Source: Streptomyces platensis (GTDB lineage: Bacteria > Actinomycetota > Actinomycetes > Streptomycetales > Streptomycetaceae). Taken from it: a DNA stretch of 64,000 bases. Both the position numbers and the translations under genes were made by a program. Location of the stretch: the NCBI RefSeq assembly GCF_008704855.1, contig NZ_CP023691.1, forward strand, positions 6,944,001 to 7,008,000. The letters run 5' to 3'. Every line of letters begins with the position of its first letter. Within the stretch, counting starts at the first letter, position 1. Positions 50,728 through 59,235 of the stretch are shown in pieces. Under the pieces are notes generated by a model. That model was given only the letters and a program-made list of their open reading frames with translations. It ran no database searches and was not told the origin of the DNA.

Positions 50728-50761
50728 GGTGGGTCCTTCCCTCAAAAACGGTGCCTGGGGC

Positions 50762-51388
50762 TCACAGCCCGCGGCGCCTGGTGTCATCGCCGAGGCACAG
50801 CTCGGCTGCCCCGCTCTGGAGGAGCGTGTGGACGAACAGCAGCTCCGCCCCGCCCGGAGAGGCGGCGGCGATCCGGTGCGGCGTCAGCGAGTCGAAGTGC
50901 GCCGCGTCCCCCGGCTCCAGCACATGCACGGCCGCGCCAAGCGTGAGCCGCAGCCGCCCGTTGAGGACGTACAGCCACTCCTCGCCCGGATGGACCCGCA
51001 CCAGATCGCCCTGCGCCCGCTGCGGCACCAGCACCCGCAGCGCCTGCATCGCCCGCCCGGCGCCGCCGGCGGTCCAGTACGTCCAGCCCCCGGCCTCCGA
51101 CGGCTCCGCCCACCCGGCCCGCACGATGGGATCCCGCTCCGGAGCGGTCTCGCCGAGCAGGTCGGATACCGTGGTGCCATAGGTACGGGCCAGCGCCAGC
51201 AGCATCGGCAGCGAAGGCTGGCGCTGATTGGTCTCCAGCCGCGACAGATGCGCAGGCGAAAGCCCCACCAGCCGGGCCGCGGTCTCCAGCGTGAGACCAC
51301 TGCGTCGCCGCAGGTCACGCAGGCGCGGCGCAACGGTGGACAGCTCATCCGGCGAAGCGCCGGCGGGCTCGTCGGGGAGCTCGGTCAT
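50762..51388 (-). CDS. XRE-cupin transcriptional regulator
   Basis: A 208-residue regulator with an XRE helix-turn-helix (residues ~22-76: RLRDLRRRSGLTLETAARLV, LSPAHLSRLETNQRQPSLPM) and a C-terminal cupin (115-185: LVRVHPGEEWLYVLNGRLRL, VHVLEPGDAAHFDSLTPHRI) with E and H metal or ligand residues. This type often regulates amine or amino acid genes and its own promoter. Two copies of a TTTGCCTC-type palindrome lie 18-56 bases upstream. Downstream is the small membrane gene. ATG 51388 gives the family N-terminus. Confidence 0.92.
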   Translation of the reverse strand: MTELPDEPAGASPDELSTVAPRLRDLRRRSGLTLETAARLVGLSPAHLSRLETNQRQPSLPMLLALARTYGTTVSDLLGETAPERDPIVRAGWAEPSEAGGWTYWTAGGAGRAMQALRVLVPQRAQGDLVRVHPGEEWLYVLNGRLRLTLGAAVHVLEPGDAAHFDSLTPHRIAAASPGGAELLFVHTLLQSGAAELCLGDDTRRRGL

Positions 51389-51406
51389 ATCCCCGGTATA
51401 GCGACC

Positions 51407-51424
51407 TTTCGCCTCACGGGCAAA
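51407..51424. promoter_or_regulatory. XRE-cupin operator, weak copy
   Basis: TTTCGCCTCACGGGCAAA: same arms as the stronger copy next to it, with one extra base. Confidence 0.6.
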
Positions 51425-51427
51425 AGA

Positions 51428-51444
51428 TTTGCCTCAGAGGCAAA
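51428..51444. promoter_or_regulatory. XRE-cupin operator, perfect copy
   Basis: TTTGCCTCAGAGGCAAA, perfect palindrome, 40 bases before the regulator ATG. Together with the weak copy at 51407 it is a probable autoregulatory site. Otherwise 51389-51728 holds no gene; TTGACA at 51691 may be the -35 of the RNase gene. Confidence 0.75.
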
Positions 51445-51728
51445 GTGCCGCGGGGCCTCCCGTCGCGGCCGGCCCGCGGCCTTCACCGGTCGACGTCCAC
51501 GATCGTGGTGCGGCTGATCCGCACCGACGGGAACGGTCCACCCCGGCCCGCCACTCCCCCCCCGCACCGGCTCCATCCCGAGCGGTCCGCAGCAAGGCGA
51601 CCCGCGTGAGCGTGGTCCCTGATATGCGGAAATTTGCGGGAGTTGGTGGGGCGGGCTTGTGAACTCGCGGGAAACTTCCGCCTGTTGGGATTGACAGGAT
51701 CACGTCTACGCGCGTCATTCTGGAAGGC

Positions 51729-52178
51729 ATGAGAATCCCCCCACGGATCACCAGGTTCGGCGCCGTAGGCGCCCTCGCTTCGGCCCTTCTCATTGGCGGG
51801 ACCGCGGTCACCGCCACCCCCGCCGTCGCCACGACGCACGCGGCCACCTCGTACGCCACGACGGCGCACGTCGCGTCCGTGCACGTCCAGGACGTCGGCA
51901 AGGCCTGCTACTCCAAGCTGCCTTCGCAGGCCCACGAAACCCTCGATCTGATCGAGAAGGGTGGGCCCTACCCGTACCCGAAGGACGGCACGGTCTTCGA
52001 CAACCGGGAGGGCATCCTGCCGTCCCAGAGCACCGGCTACTACCACGAGTTCACCGTCGTCACTCCGGGCTCGCCCGACCGCGGTGCGCGGCGCATCGTG
52101 GCCGGCGAGAAGAAGAACGAGGACTACTACACCGCCGACCACTACAAGACGTTCGATCTCGTCGACCGCGGCTGCTGA
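51729..52178 (+). CDS. Secreted guanyl-specific ribonuclease (RNase Sa family)
   Basis: A 149-residue exported RNase that cleaves RNA after guanosine. Signal sequence 1-~35 (GAVGALASALLIGGTAVTAT then PAVA). The mature domain carries the RNase Sa hallmarks: CYSKLPSQAHETLDLIEKGG, YPYPKDGTVFDNREGILPSQ, catalytic Glu in TGYYHEFTVVTPG, Arg in GARRIVAGEKK, and catalytic His in YYTADHYKTFDLVDRGC. The two Cys (KACY and DRGC) form the known disulfide. No barstar-type inhibitor gene is adjacent. ATG 51729 follows GGAAGGC. A terminator hairpin follows. Confidence 0.94.
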   Translation: MRIPPRITRFGAVGALASALLIGGTAVTATPAVATTHAATSYATTAHVASVHVQDVGKACYSKLPSQAHETLDLIEKGGPYPYPKDGTVFDNREGILPSQSTGYYHEFTVVTPGSPDRGARRIVAGEKKNEDYYTADHYKTFDLVDRGC

Positions 52179-52278
52179 GGCCGACGGACCGGCGGGCCGA
52201 GCGGCCGGCCGGCGCGCGACAACAGGACAACAGAACACCAGGGGTGACGGGCCGGCTGTGCCCGTGACCCGGAACCCG

Positions 52279-52312
52279 CGGCGGCCGGGGTGCACACGCA
52301 CCCCGGCCGCCG
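52279..52312 (+). terminator. Terminator after RNase gene
   Basis: CGGCGGCCGGGGTGC (52279-52293) pairs perfectly with GCACCCCGGCCGCCG (52298-52312), loop ACAC. The remaining gap to 52605 shows no gene; a short TTTC-GGT-GAAA dyad (CGTTTCGGTGAAAACG, 52456-52471) may be part of the aldolase promoter. Confidence 0.82.
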
Positions 52313-52605
52313 TCGTGCTGCGCGCCCGTGCTGTGCGGCCCTGCTGCACGCCTGCGCCGTGCGCCCCCTCCGACCTCCCTCTTCTCCCCATTCTCGGCAG
52401 AAGGGGCGCACGGGGCGCACCCCCGAGAGAGGATTGTCAGTGGCTCCCGGTAGCGTTTCGGTGAAAACGAGGAGCGGGCGGGCATCGGCGGCATAAGGCC
52501 ATGTGTGGTCAGCTGCTGCGGCACGCCCCGGAAAATGCCGTATCCGCTGTAGGCCAAGGCGCGGCGGCATGGAGCGTCGGAGACAAGGAAGGACGGCGAA
52601 CTGCC

Positions 52606-53265
52606 GTGTATCGCTGGGAAATCACCCGGGCCGCACTGGCGCAGCGTGTTTTCGCCATCGTCCGTAGCCGGACCTATGACGAGGCCAGCGCCACCGCCGA
52701 TACTCTGCTGTCCGCGGGCATCACCAGCCTGGAGATATCCCTCACCACCCCCTTCGCCCTGGAAGCGGTCACCACGCTCACCCGGGAGCTGGGGGACGAC
52801 GCGGTCATCGGCGCCGGCACGGTCCTTGACGCGGTCTCGGCCCGGATGGCGGTCGACGCGGGTGCCCGTTTCCTGGTCTCGCCCAGCCTGGACGCCGAGG
52901 TCATCCGTACCGCCCACCGCTATGGCATCCCGGTTTTCTCCGGGGTGTCGACGCCGTCCGAGATGGTCCGCGGGCTGGAGCTCGGAGCGGACGCGCTCAA
53001 GCTGTTCCCCGCCTCGGGGCACGACCCGGCCTGGCTGACGGAGGTCCGTGCCGCGCTGCCGCAGGTGCCGCTGCTGCCGACGGGTGGGGTGACGGTCGAC
53101 AGCGCGCCGGAGTGGATCGCCGCGGGCGCCGTCGCCGTCGGCATGGGCGCGGCGCTCTCCGACGGCGATCGTGAGACCGTTGCCAAGCGCGCCGCCGATC
53201 TCCTGACCCGCCTGGAGGAGGCGGCCCCGGACCGCCCGACGATCCGGGGCACCGCGGACTTCTGA
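52606..53265 (+). CDS. eda: KDPG/KHG-type aldolase (Eda-like)
   Basis: A 219-residue class-I aldolase splitting 2-keto-3-deoxy-6-phosphogluconate or 4-hydroxy-2-oxoglutarate to pyruvate plus an aldehyde. Visible: RVFAIVRSRTYDEASATADT, ITSLEISLTTPFALEAVTTL (Glu; ~41), VIGAGTVLDAVSARMAVDAG (~62), FLVSPSLDAEV, the Schiff-base Lys in GADALKLFPASGHDPAW (~134) and LPTGGVTVDSAPEWIAAGAV. GTG 52606 (VYRWEITR) is chosen; upstream in-frame starts precede non-family sequence. No dehydratase or sugar kinase is adjacent, so the pathway is open. Confidence 0.9.
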   Translation: MYRWEITRAALAQRVFAIVRSRTYDEASATADTLLSAGITSLEISLTTPFALEAVTTLTRELGDDAVIGAGTVLDAVSARMAVDAGARFLVSPSLDAEVIRTAHRYGIPVFSGVSTPSEMVRGLELGADALKLFPASGHDPAWLTEVRAALPQVPLLPTGGVTVDSAPEWIAAGAVAVGMGAALSDGDRETVAKRAADLLTRLEEAAPDRPTIRGTADF

Positions 53266-53399
53266 GCGGACCGGCGGCGCGCGTGCGGCAGGAGGGCTGA
53301 CGGCGTGTCGGCGCGCCGCCTTCCCGGCCCCTGGGCGGACCGACAGCGCGCGTGCCGTACGAGGACTGACGGCGCGTCGATGGATCGCCGCCCCGGCCC
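53266..53399. repeat. Imperfect tandem duplication of about 65 bp
   Basis: 53266-53330 and 53335-53399 begin GCGGACCG, share AGCGCGCGTGC, GGACTGACGGCG-type blocks and end CCCGGCCC. About three quarters of the bases agree. It begins right after the aldolase stop. No gene in it. Confidence 0.5.
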
Positions 53400-53512
53400 T
53401 CCCGGCCATCCCACGGGCCGGTCGGGGGGTTCTCCCTGCCCCCGGGCTCTGCCACTCTGAGCGCTTCGATCAGGCGACCGAGTCGCCGCGTACCGGAGTC
53501 ACAGGAGTCCCC

Positions 53513-54337
53513 ATGAAGCGCGCCGCCACGCTCTCCGCCCTCGCCTGTCTGCTCGCCGTCACCGCCGCCGCCCCGGCGGCCTCGGACGCCCCCGCCGCCG
53601 TACGAGGAGCCGCCACCGCCGCCGGAAAGCCCTCGGCCCTCGATGCCGTCCCCCGGCGCGGGGTGTTGCGCGTCTGCACCACGGGCGACTACCGCCCCTT
53701 CACGCACCGCGACCCCGCGACCGGCACATACAGCGGCGTGGACATCAAGATGGCCGGGGATCTGGCCAAGAGCCTCGACGCCACCCCGCGTTACGTGGCC
53801 ACGACCTGGGCCCGGCTCGTCGGCGATCTGTCGGCCGGCCGCTGTGACATCGCCATGGGCGGTGTCTCCGTCACCCTCCCGCGTGCCCGCTCCGTGTACT
53901 TCAGCGAACCCACCCGCACCGACGGCAAGACGCCTCTCGTGCGCTGCGCGGACCAGGACAAGTACCGGACGCTGGCGCAGATCGACCGGCCCGGCACGCG
54001 CGTCATCGTCAACCCGGGCGGCACCAACGAGGAGTTCGCCCGCGCCCATATCCACCGGGCCACCCTCACGGTCCATCCGGACAACACCACGATCTTCGAC
54101 GAGATCATCGCGGGCCGCGCCGATGTGATGATGACGGACGCCGGTGAGACCCGCTACCAAGCCAAGATCCACCCCGAACTCTGCGCGCTCCACCCGGACA
54201 AGCCCTTCACCTTCTCCGAGAAGGCCTACGCCCTGCCCCGCGGCGACGACGAGTTCAAGGCGTATGTGGACCAGTGGGTTCACCTCGCCACGCACGACGG
54301 GACGTACCGGAAGTACGAGAACGCCTGGATGAAGTAG
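53513..54337 (+). CDS. Secreted cyclohexadienyl (prephenate/arogenate) dehydratase-like protein
   Basis: A 274-residue exported protein built on the SBP_bac_3 binding-protein fold. Signal sequence ~1-25 (RAATLSALACLLAVTAAAPA). The mature part closely follows PheC-type enzymes: RRGVLRVCTTGDYRPFTHRD, GVDIKMAGDLAKSLDATPRY, LSAGRCDIAMGGVSVTLPRA, YFSEPTRTDGKTPLVRC, LAQIDRPGTRVIVNPGGTNE, EFARAHIHRATLTVHPDNTT and FTFSEKAYALPRGDD. PheC turns prephenate or arogenate into phenylpyruvate or phenylalanine in the periplasm; a plain amino acid binding role is the alternative. No ABC partners are adjacent, which supports an enzyme. ATG 53513. Confidence 0.85.
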   Translation: MKRAATLSALACLLAVTAAAPAASDAPAAVRGAATAAGKPSALDAVPRRGVLRVCTTGDYRPFTHRDPATGTYSGVDIKMAGDLAKSLDATPRYVATTWARLVGDLSAGRCDIAMGGVSVTLPRARSVYFSEPTRTDGKTPLVRCADQDKYRTLAQIDRPGTRVIVNPGGTNEEFARAHIHRATLTVHPDNTTIFDEIIAGRADVMMTDAGETRYQAKIHPELCALHPDKPFTFSEKAYALPRGDDEFKAYVDQWVHLATHDGTYRKYENAWMK

Positions 54338-54362
54338 CGGGCCGGGCGTCGGTGGCGCCGGC

Positions 54363-54737
54363 TCAGTCGCTGCCGGTGCCGCCCGCCGGCGGCCGGTGGC
54401 CGAGGACATTGACGACCCGGCCGTTCGGGTCCTGGACGAAGAAGCGGCGGACGCCCCACTCCTCGTCCTGGAGCGAGCGGACGATCGGGGCGCCGGCGGC
54501 CAGGACGGCGGCGTAGGCCGCGTCCACGTCGTCGACCTCGATGCTCATGTCCGGGGTGACCGGGGCGGTCTTGTCGTGGGTCATGAAGATGAGCTGGGCG
54601 GTGGGGTTGGCGGGGGAGGCGAGGGTCATGACCCAGCCCAGGTTCATGACCTCCTCGAACCCCAGCAGGCCGTAGAACGTACGGCTCCCGTCCAGGTCGT
54701 CGGAGTGGATGTCGGGGACGACGCGGCGAATGGGCAC
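54363..54737 (-). CDS. VOC family protein (glyoxalase/dioxygenase fold)
   Basis: A 124-residue vicinal-oxygen-chelate protein: VVPDIHSDDLDGSRTFYGLL, GFEEVMNLGWVMTLASPANP, LIFMTHDKTAPVTPDMSIEV, DDVDAAYAAVLAAGAPIVRS, WGVRRFFVQDPNGRVVNVLG. His and Glu ligand positions are partly kept (PDIHSDD; the last strand has NVLG in place of a Glu). Convergent with the PheC-like gene, tail to tail over 25 bases. Function of such stand-alone VOC proteins is often resistance or lyase activity; none can be assigned. Confidence 0.85.
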   Translation of the reverse strand: MPIRRVVPDIHSDDLDGSRTFYGLLGFEEVMNLGWVMTLASPANPTAQLIFMTHDKTAPVTPDMSIEVDDVDAAYAAVLAAGAPIVRSLQDEEWGVRRFFVQDPNGRVVNVLGHRPPAGGTGSD

Positions 54738-54929
54738 GGTGCTCCTCCGGGACGTGCGGCTGGTCGGGGCGCGGGCGGGGCCGCCCGGCCCGGTGTGCGG
54801 TCACGGCTGTGCTCGGCCCAGTATTCCGGCGTAGGGGACGGTCTGTACGGGATGGCGTACGGCGCGACCGGCCGCGCCGCGCCCCGGTTTCCCGGCCGGG
54901 CGGGCCGACGGGAGCCCGCGTGGTCCGTC

Positions 54930-54941
54930 TTGTCCGGACAA
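54930..54941. promoter_or_regulatory. Palindrome upstream of the gntR gene
   Basis: TTGTCCGGACAA, perfect 12-bp palindrome, 50 bases before the GntR start. Likely operator for the GntR protein or another regulator. Confidence 0.6.
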
Positions 54942-54990
54942 TGTGACCTCCGGACTTCCCGTCATCTGCCGGGGCGGATACGCTCGCGAG

Positions 54991-55767
54991 GTGGGGAAAC
55001 GCGATACGGAACAAGCCCTGGGCGCCGACGGCCCTGTCCAGTTCAGCGTGGACCGGAGCAGTCCGGTCCCGTTGTATTTCCAGCTGTCCCAGCAGCTGGA
55101 GGCGGCGATCGAGCACGGGAAGCTGGCGCCCGGCAGCTTGCTCGGCAATGAGATCGAGCTGGCCGGCCGGCTCGGCCTGTCCCGGCCGACGGTGCGGCAG
55201 GCGATCCAGTCGCTGGTCGACAAGGGCCTGCTGGTGCGCCGCCGCGGTATCGGCACCCAGGTCGTCCACAGTCAGGTCAAGCGCCCCCTGGAGCTGAGCA
55301 GCCTCTACGACGACCTGGAGGCGGCCGGGCAGAAGCCGGCCACCCGGGTGCTGCTCAACACCACCACCGAGGCCGATGCCGAGGTCGCCGCCGCGCTGGG
55401 GATCGCCGAGGGGGCGGAGGTCGCGCTGGTCGAGCGGCTGCGGCTGGCCCATGGCGAGCCCGTGGCGCATCTGCGCAACCACCTCCCCGCCGGACTGATC
55501 GAGCTGAGGACCGCCGAGCTGGAGGAGACCGGTCTGTACCGCCTGATGCGGTCGGCCGGGATCACCCTGCACAGCGCCCGGCAGGCCGTCGGGGCCCGTG
55601 CCGCGACCGTGGAGGAGGGCGTACGGCTCGAGGAGCCCGAGGGCGCCCCGCTGCTCACGATGCAGCGGACCACCTTCGACGACACCGGGCGCGCGGTCGA
55701 ATTCGGCTCGCACGTCTACCGCGCCTCCCGTTACGCCTTCGAGTTCCAGCTGCTGGTACGGCCCTGA
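54991..55767 (+). CDS. GntR/HutC family regulator
   Basis: A 258-residue GntR regulator with UTRA sensor domain. HTH at residues ~20-85 (SVDRSSPVPLYFQLSQQLEA, LAPGSLLGNEIELAGRLGLS, RPTVRQAIQSLVDKGLLVRR). UTRA from ~95 (SLYDDLEAAGQKPATRVLLN to RAVEFGSHVYRASRYAFEFQ). GTG 54991 is chosen. It precedes the sugar ABC transporter by 218 bases on the same strand, and a palindrome sits before each. It probably represses the transporter in absence of its sugar. Confidence 0.92.
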   Translation: MGKRDTEQALGADGPVQFSVDRSSPVPLYFQLSQQLEAAIEHGKLAPGSLLGNEIELAGRLGLSRPTVRQAIQSLVDKGLLVRRRGIGTQVVHSQVKRPLELSSLYDDLEAAGQKPATRVLLNTTTEADAEVAAALGIAEGAEVALVERLRLAHGEPVAHLRNHLPAGLIELRTAELEETGLYRLMRSAGITLHSARQAVGARAATVEEGVRLEEPEGAPLLTMQRTTFDDTGRAVEFGSHVYRASRYAFEFQLLVRP

Positions 55768-55887
55768 GCGGAGCGGGCACTGCCCCCCGACGACTGCCGG
55801 ACCGGTCATTCCGTCCGCCTGAGCACGTCCGGGCGCGCCGTATTGCCTGAAATGTCCCGTTCTGTAGCCCCCTCGCGACCTGCATTC

Positions 55888-55903
55888 GTCAGAATGTTCT
55901 GAC
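55888..55903. promoter_or_regulatory. Perfect 16-bp palindrome upstream of the sugar ABC operon
   Basis: GTCAGAATGTTCTGAC, perfect. It lies 83 bases before the first SBP start. It differs from the TTGTCCGGACAA site at the gntR gene. Confidence 0.7.
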
Positions 55904-55985
55904 AAACCATTGACGTGGCTCCGCGCGCGCCGTTACAAACTCCTCCAGCCGCATTCCCGCGGCCGGGAGAAAAGGCGGTCCCACG

Positions 55986-56972
55986 ATGAACGGCGTGCGT
56001 ACGACTGGCCCCCTCACTGTCCGCAGCGTCGCTGTGCGCAGCGCAGCCGCTTTACTGGCGACCGCCGCGCTCGCCACCGGGTGCGGCTCCGCCGGCAAGG
56101 ACGCCGGCACCCCGCGCATGACCATCGGCATGGTCAGCCACTCCGGCGACGGCGACACCTTCTGGGACATCGTGCAGAACGGCGCCCAGCAGGCCGCCGC
56201 CAAGGACAAGGTGAAGTTCCTCTACGCGCACGACAAGGAAGGCGCCCAGCAGGCCGCGCTGATCCAGTCGTACATCGATCAGAAGGTGGACGGGCTGATC
56301 GTCACCCTCGCCAAGCCGCACGCCGTCAAGGCGGCCGTCCGCAAGGCCGTGGCGCGCGGTATCCCCGTCATCACCGTCAATTCCGGTGGCGAGTTCTCCG
56401 CGGCGTACGGGGCGCTCACCCACATCGGGCAGGACGAGTCGGTGGCCGGCCGCGCGGTCGGCGACGAGCTGAACGAGCGGAAGGCGAAGAAGGTGCTCTG
56501 TGTCATCCACGAGCAGGGCAATGTGTCGCTGGAGGACCGCTGCGCCGGCGTCCGCAAGGGCTTTCGCGGATCGGTCGAGAACCTCGACGTGGACGGCACC
56601 AACGCGCCGAACTCGCAGTCGTCGATCGAGGCCAAGCTCCAGTCCGACACGTCCATCGACGCGATCGTCACGCTCGGTGCGCCGATGGCGGCGATCTCGC
56701 TCAAGGCCAAGGAGGAGGCCGGCAGCCGGGCGCAGATCGCGACCTTCGACCTGAACTCCGCCGTCGTCAAGCTGCTCAAGGCCAAGGACCTCACCTTCGC
56801 CGTCGACCAGCAGCCCTACCTCCAGGGCTACGAGGCGGTGGATCTGCTCTGGCTCCACAGGATCAACGCCGATGTGCTCGGCGGCGGCAAGCCGGTGCTC
56901 ACCGGGCCCGCCCTGGTCACCGAGAAGGACGTACCCAAGCTCACCGAGTACACCGGGCGAGGCACCCGGTGA
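55986..56972 (+). CDS. CUT2 sugar ABC transporter substrate-binding lipoprotein 1
   Basis: A 328-residue RbsB-like binding protein with an N-terminal lipobox region (SAAALLATAALATGCGS; Cys ~33). Peripla_BP_4 fold: TIGMVSHSGDGDTFWDIVQN, GAQQAAAKDKVKFLYAHDKE, IPVITVNSGGEFSAAYGALT and LQGYEAVDLLWLHRINADVL. Its sugar is unknown; similarity to FrcB-type (fructose/ribose) proteins is from memory. ATG 55986 follows GGGAGAAAAGGCGGTCCC. Second SBP of the same subfamily follows. No ATPase or permease domain fused. First gene of a five-gene run. Confidence 0.93.
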   Translation: MNGVRTTGPLTVRSVAVRSAAALLATAALATGCGSAGKDAGTPRMTIGMVSHSGDGDTFWDIVQNGAQQAAAKDKVKFLYAHDKEGAQQAALIQSYIDQKVDGLIVTLAKPHAVKAAVRKAVARGIPVITVNSGGEFSAAYGALTHIGQDESVAGRAVGDELNERKAKKVLCVIHEQGNVSLEDRCAGVRKGFRGSVENLDVDGTNAPNSQSSIEAKLQSDTSIDAIVTLGAPMAAISLKAKEEAGSRAQIATFDLNSAVVKLLKAKDLTFAVDQQPYLQGYEAVDLLWLHRINADVLGGGKPVLTGPALVTEKDVPKLTEYTGRGTR

Positions 56973-57154
56973 CGCCCCAGGGAAGACGGGACCCCATGAA
57001 CCGGGACAGATCACCGGTCACGGATACTTGGCCGGTCGGTCCCGGCCGGCCGGTACCGGTGGACCACACCACACAGCGGCCGGCCGGACCGGCCGGACAG
57101 CGAATACAACCAACGCAGCCGACACGGCAAGATCAGCGGGAAGGGCGAGTCCTC

Positions 57155-58168
57155 GTGGCACGGGTTCGGAGAAGGGGACGCGTCATCGGCGCCGTGCTGG
57201 CGGCGGCGCTGGGCGCCTCCCTGGCGGGATGCAGCAGCACCGGAGGTCTGCGCGCCGAGCAGGAGCGGGCCGCCAAGGCGGCCGGCGGCAAGGCCGCGGT
57301 GAACACCCCCAGGTGGACATTTGCGATGGTCACCCACTCGGGAGACGGCGACACCTTCTGGGACATCGTGCAGAACGGCGCCCAGCAGGCCGCCGTCAAG
57401 GACAACATCAAGTTCGTCTACGGGCACGACAAGGAGGCCCAGCGGCAGAGCCAGCTGGTGCAGTCCTACATCGACCAGAAGGTCGACGGGCTGATCGTCT
57501 CGCTGGCCAAGCCCAATGCCATGAAGGATGTCGTCGCCAAGGCCGAGAAGGCCGGCATCCCGGTGATCACGGTGAACTCCGGCGCCGAGGAGTCCAAGGC
57601 GTTCGGGGCGCTCAGCCACATCGGGCAGGACGAGACGGTGGCCGGCGAGGCGGTCGGCGAGGAGCTGAACAAGCGCGGCCGCAAGAAGGCCCTGTGTGTC
57701 CTGCACGAGCAGGGCAATGTCGGCCATGAGCAGCGCTGCGACGGCGCCAAGAAGACCTTCAAGGGCGATCTTCAGAAGCTGTATGTCGAGGGCACCAACA
57801 TGCCCGATGTGCAGTCCTCGATCGAGTCCAAGCTCCAGTCGGACAGCGCCCTCGACGCCGTCGTCACGCTCGGCGCCCCCTTCGCCGCCACGGCCGTCAA
57901 GGCCAAGGAGCAGGCCGGCAGCAAGGCCGAGATCGACACCTTCGACCTCAACGCCCAGGTCGCGACCGGCCTGAAGGACGGCTCCCTCGGCTTCGCCGTC
58001 GACCAGCAGCCCTACCTCCAGGGCTACCAGGCCGTCGACCTGCTGTGGCTCTACAAGTACAACTCCGACGTCCTCGGCGGGGGCAAGCCGGTGCTCACCG
58101 GGCCCCAGGTGATCACCAAGAAGGACGCCGCCGCACTGGAGGACTACACGAAGCGGGGGACCCGATGA
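57155..58168 (+). CDS. CUT2 sugar ABC transporter substrate-binding lipoprotein 2
   Basis: A 337-residue paralogue of the preceding protein (long identical blocks such as SGDGDTFWDIVQNGAQQAA, IPVITVNSG, IEAKLQSD versus IESKLQSD, and LGGGKPVLTGP). Lipobox: GAVLAAALGASLAGCSS, Cys ~25. GTG 57155 is chosen because it puts the signal sequence at the N-terminus; an in-frame ATG at 56996 would put 53 odd Pro/Arg-rich residues before it. Its stop overlaps the permease start by four bases. So two binding proteins feed one channel, or one is a later duplication with changed specificity. Confidence 0.9.
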   Translation: MARVRRRGRVIGAVLAAALGASLAGCSSTGGLRAEQERAAKAAGGKAAVNTPRWTFAMVTHSGDGDTFWDIVQNGAQQAAVKDNIKFVYGHDKEAQRQSQLVQSYIDQKVDGLIVSLAKPNAMKDVVAKAEKAGIPVITVNSGAEESKAFGALSHIGQDETVAGEAVGEELNKRGRKKALCVLHEQGNVGHEQRCDGAKKTFKGDLQKLYVEGTNMPDVQSSIESKLQSDSALDAVVTLGAPFAATAVKAKEQAGSKAEIDTFDLNAQVATGLKDGSLGFAVDQQPYLQGYQAVDLLWLYKYNSDVLGGGKPVLTGPQVITKKDAAALEDYTKRGTR

Positions 58169-59235
58169 GCCACGCGGACGCACCACCTCTGCAACCGGCC
58201 GGTCCGGCCAAGAGCGGCGGCGACGAACGGCTGCTGCACCGCTCCCTCGCCCGACGGCTGATGGGCCGCCCCGAACTGGGCTCCGTCGTCGGTGCCGCCG
58301 CGGTCTTCCTCTTCTTCTCGATCGTCGCCGAGCCGTTCCTGCGGGCCGCCAGCCTCTCCACCGTGCTCTACGCGTCCTCGACGATCGGCATCATGGCGGT
58401 GCCGGTGGCGCTGCTGATGATCGGCGGGGAATTCGATCTGTCGGCCGGTGTCATGGTCGTCAGCTCGGCGCTGATCTCGTCGATGGTCAGCTACCAGATG
58501 ACCGCCAACACCTGGGTGGGCGTGGGGGTGTCGCTGCTGGTCACCCTCGCCATCGGGGCGTTCAACGGCCTGCTGCTGACCCGTACGAAACTGCCCAGCT
58601 TCATCATCACGCTCGGCACGTTCTTCATGCTGACCGGCCTCAACCTCGGCTTCACCAAGCTGATCAGCGGCACGGTCTCGACGAAGACCATCGCCGACAT
58701 GGAGGGCTTCGACTCGGCCCGTACGCTCTTCGCCTCGCATCTGACCCTGGGCAGCGTGGACATCCAGGTCACCATCCTGTGGTGGCTGGCGCTGGTCGCG
58801 GTCGCCACCTGGATCCTGCTGCGCACCCGCGTCGGCAACTGGATCTTCGCGGTGGGAGGTAACGCCGACGCCGCACGGGCCGTGGGTGTCCCGGTCACCA
58901 AGACCAAGATCGGCCTCTACATGGGCGTCGCCTTCGCCGCCTGGGTCTCCGGCCAGCATCTGCTGTTCTCGTACGACGCGATCCAGTCCGGCGACGGCGT
59001 GGGCAACGAATTCCTCTACATCATCGCCGCGGCGGTCGGCGGCTGTCTGATGACCGGCGGCTTCGGCTCGGCGATCGGTGCCGCCGTCGGCGCCTTCATC
59101 TTCGGCATGGCCAGCAAGGGCATCGTCTACGCGCAGTGGAATCCGGACTGGTACAAGTTCTTCCTCGGCGCGATGCTGCTGCTCGCCACGCTCCTGAACG
59201 CATGGGTCCGCAAGCGGGCGGAGGAAAAGGCATGA
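58165..59235 (+). CDS. CUT2 sugar ABC transporter permease
   Basis: A 356-residue RbsC-like permease (BPD_transp_2) with about ten hydrophobic helices, for example [97 protein letters not shown]. The motif GGEFDLSAG at helix 2 and [19 protein letters not shown] are family typical. Coupled to SBP2 and to the ATPase start (ATGA at 59232). Confidence 0.95.
   Translation: MSHADAPPLQPAGPAKSGGDERLLHRSLARRLMGRPELGSVVGAAAVFLFFSIVAEPFLRAASLSTVLYASSTIGIMAVPVALLMIGGEFDLSAGVMVVSSALISSMVSYQMTANTWVGVGVSLLVTLAIGAFNGLLLTRTKLPSFIITLGTFFMLTGLNLGFTKLISGTVSTKTIADMEGFDSARTLFASHLTLGSVDIQVTILWWLALVAVATWILLRTRVGNWIFAVGGNADAARAVGVPVTKTKIGLYMGVAFAAWVSGQHLLFSYDAIQSGDGVGNEFLYIIAAAVGGCLMTGGFGSAIGAAVGAFIFGMASKGIVYAQWNPDWYKFFLGAMLLLATLLNAWVRKRAEEKA

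Noticed and set aside
52501-52605. N-terminal extension of the KDPG aldolase from ATG 52501
   Set aside because: The 35 residues (MCGQLLRHAPENAVSAVGQG and on) have no family counterpart, and family similarity starts at GTG 52606.
56996-57154. Upstream ATG giving a 53-residue extension of the second binding protein
   Set aside because: It would bury the signal sequence and lipobox inside the protein; GTG 57155 places them correctly.
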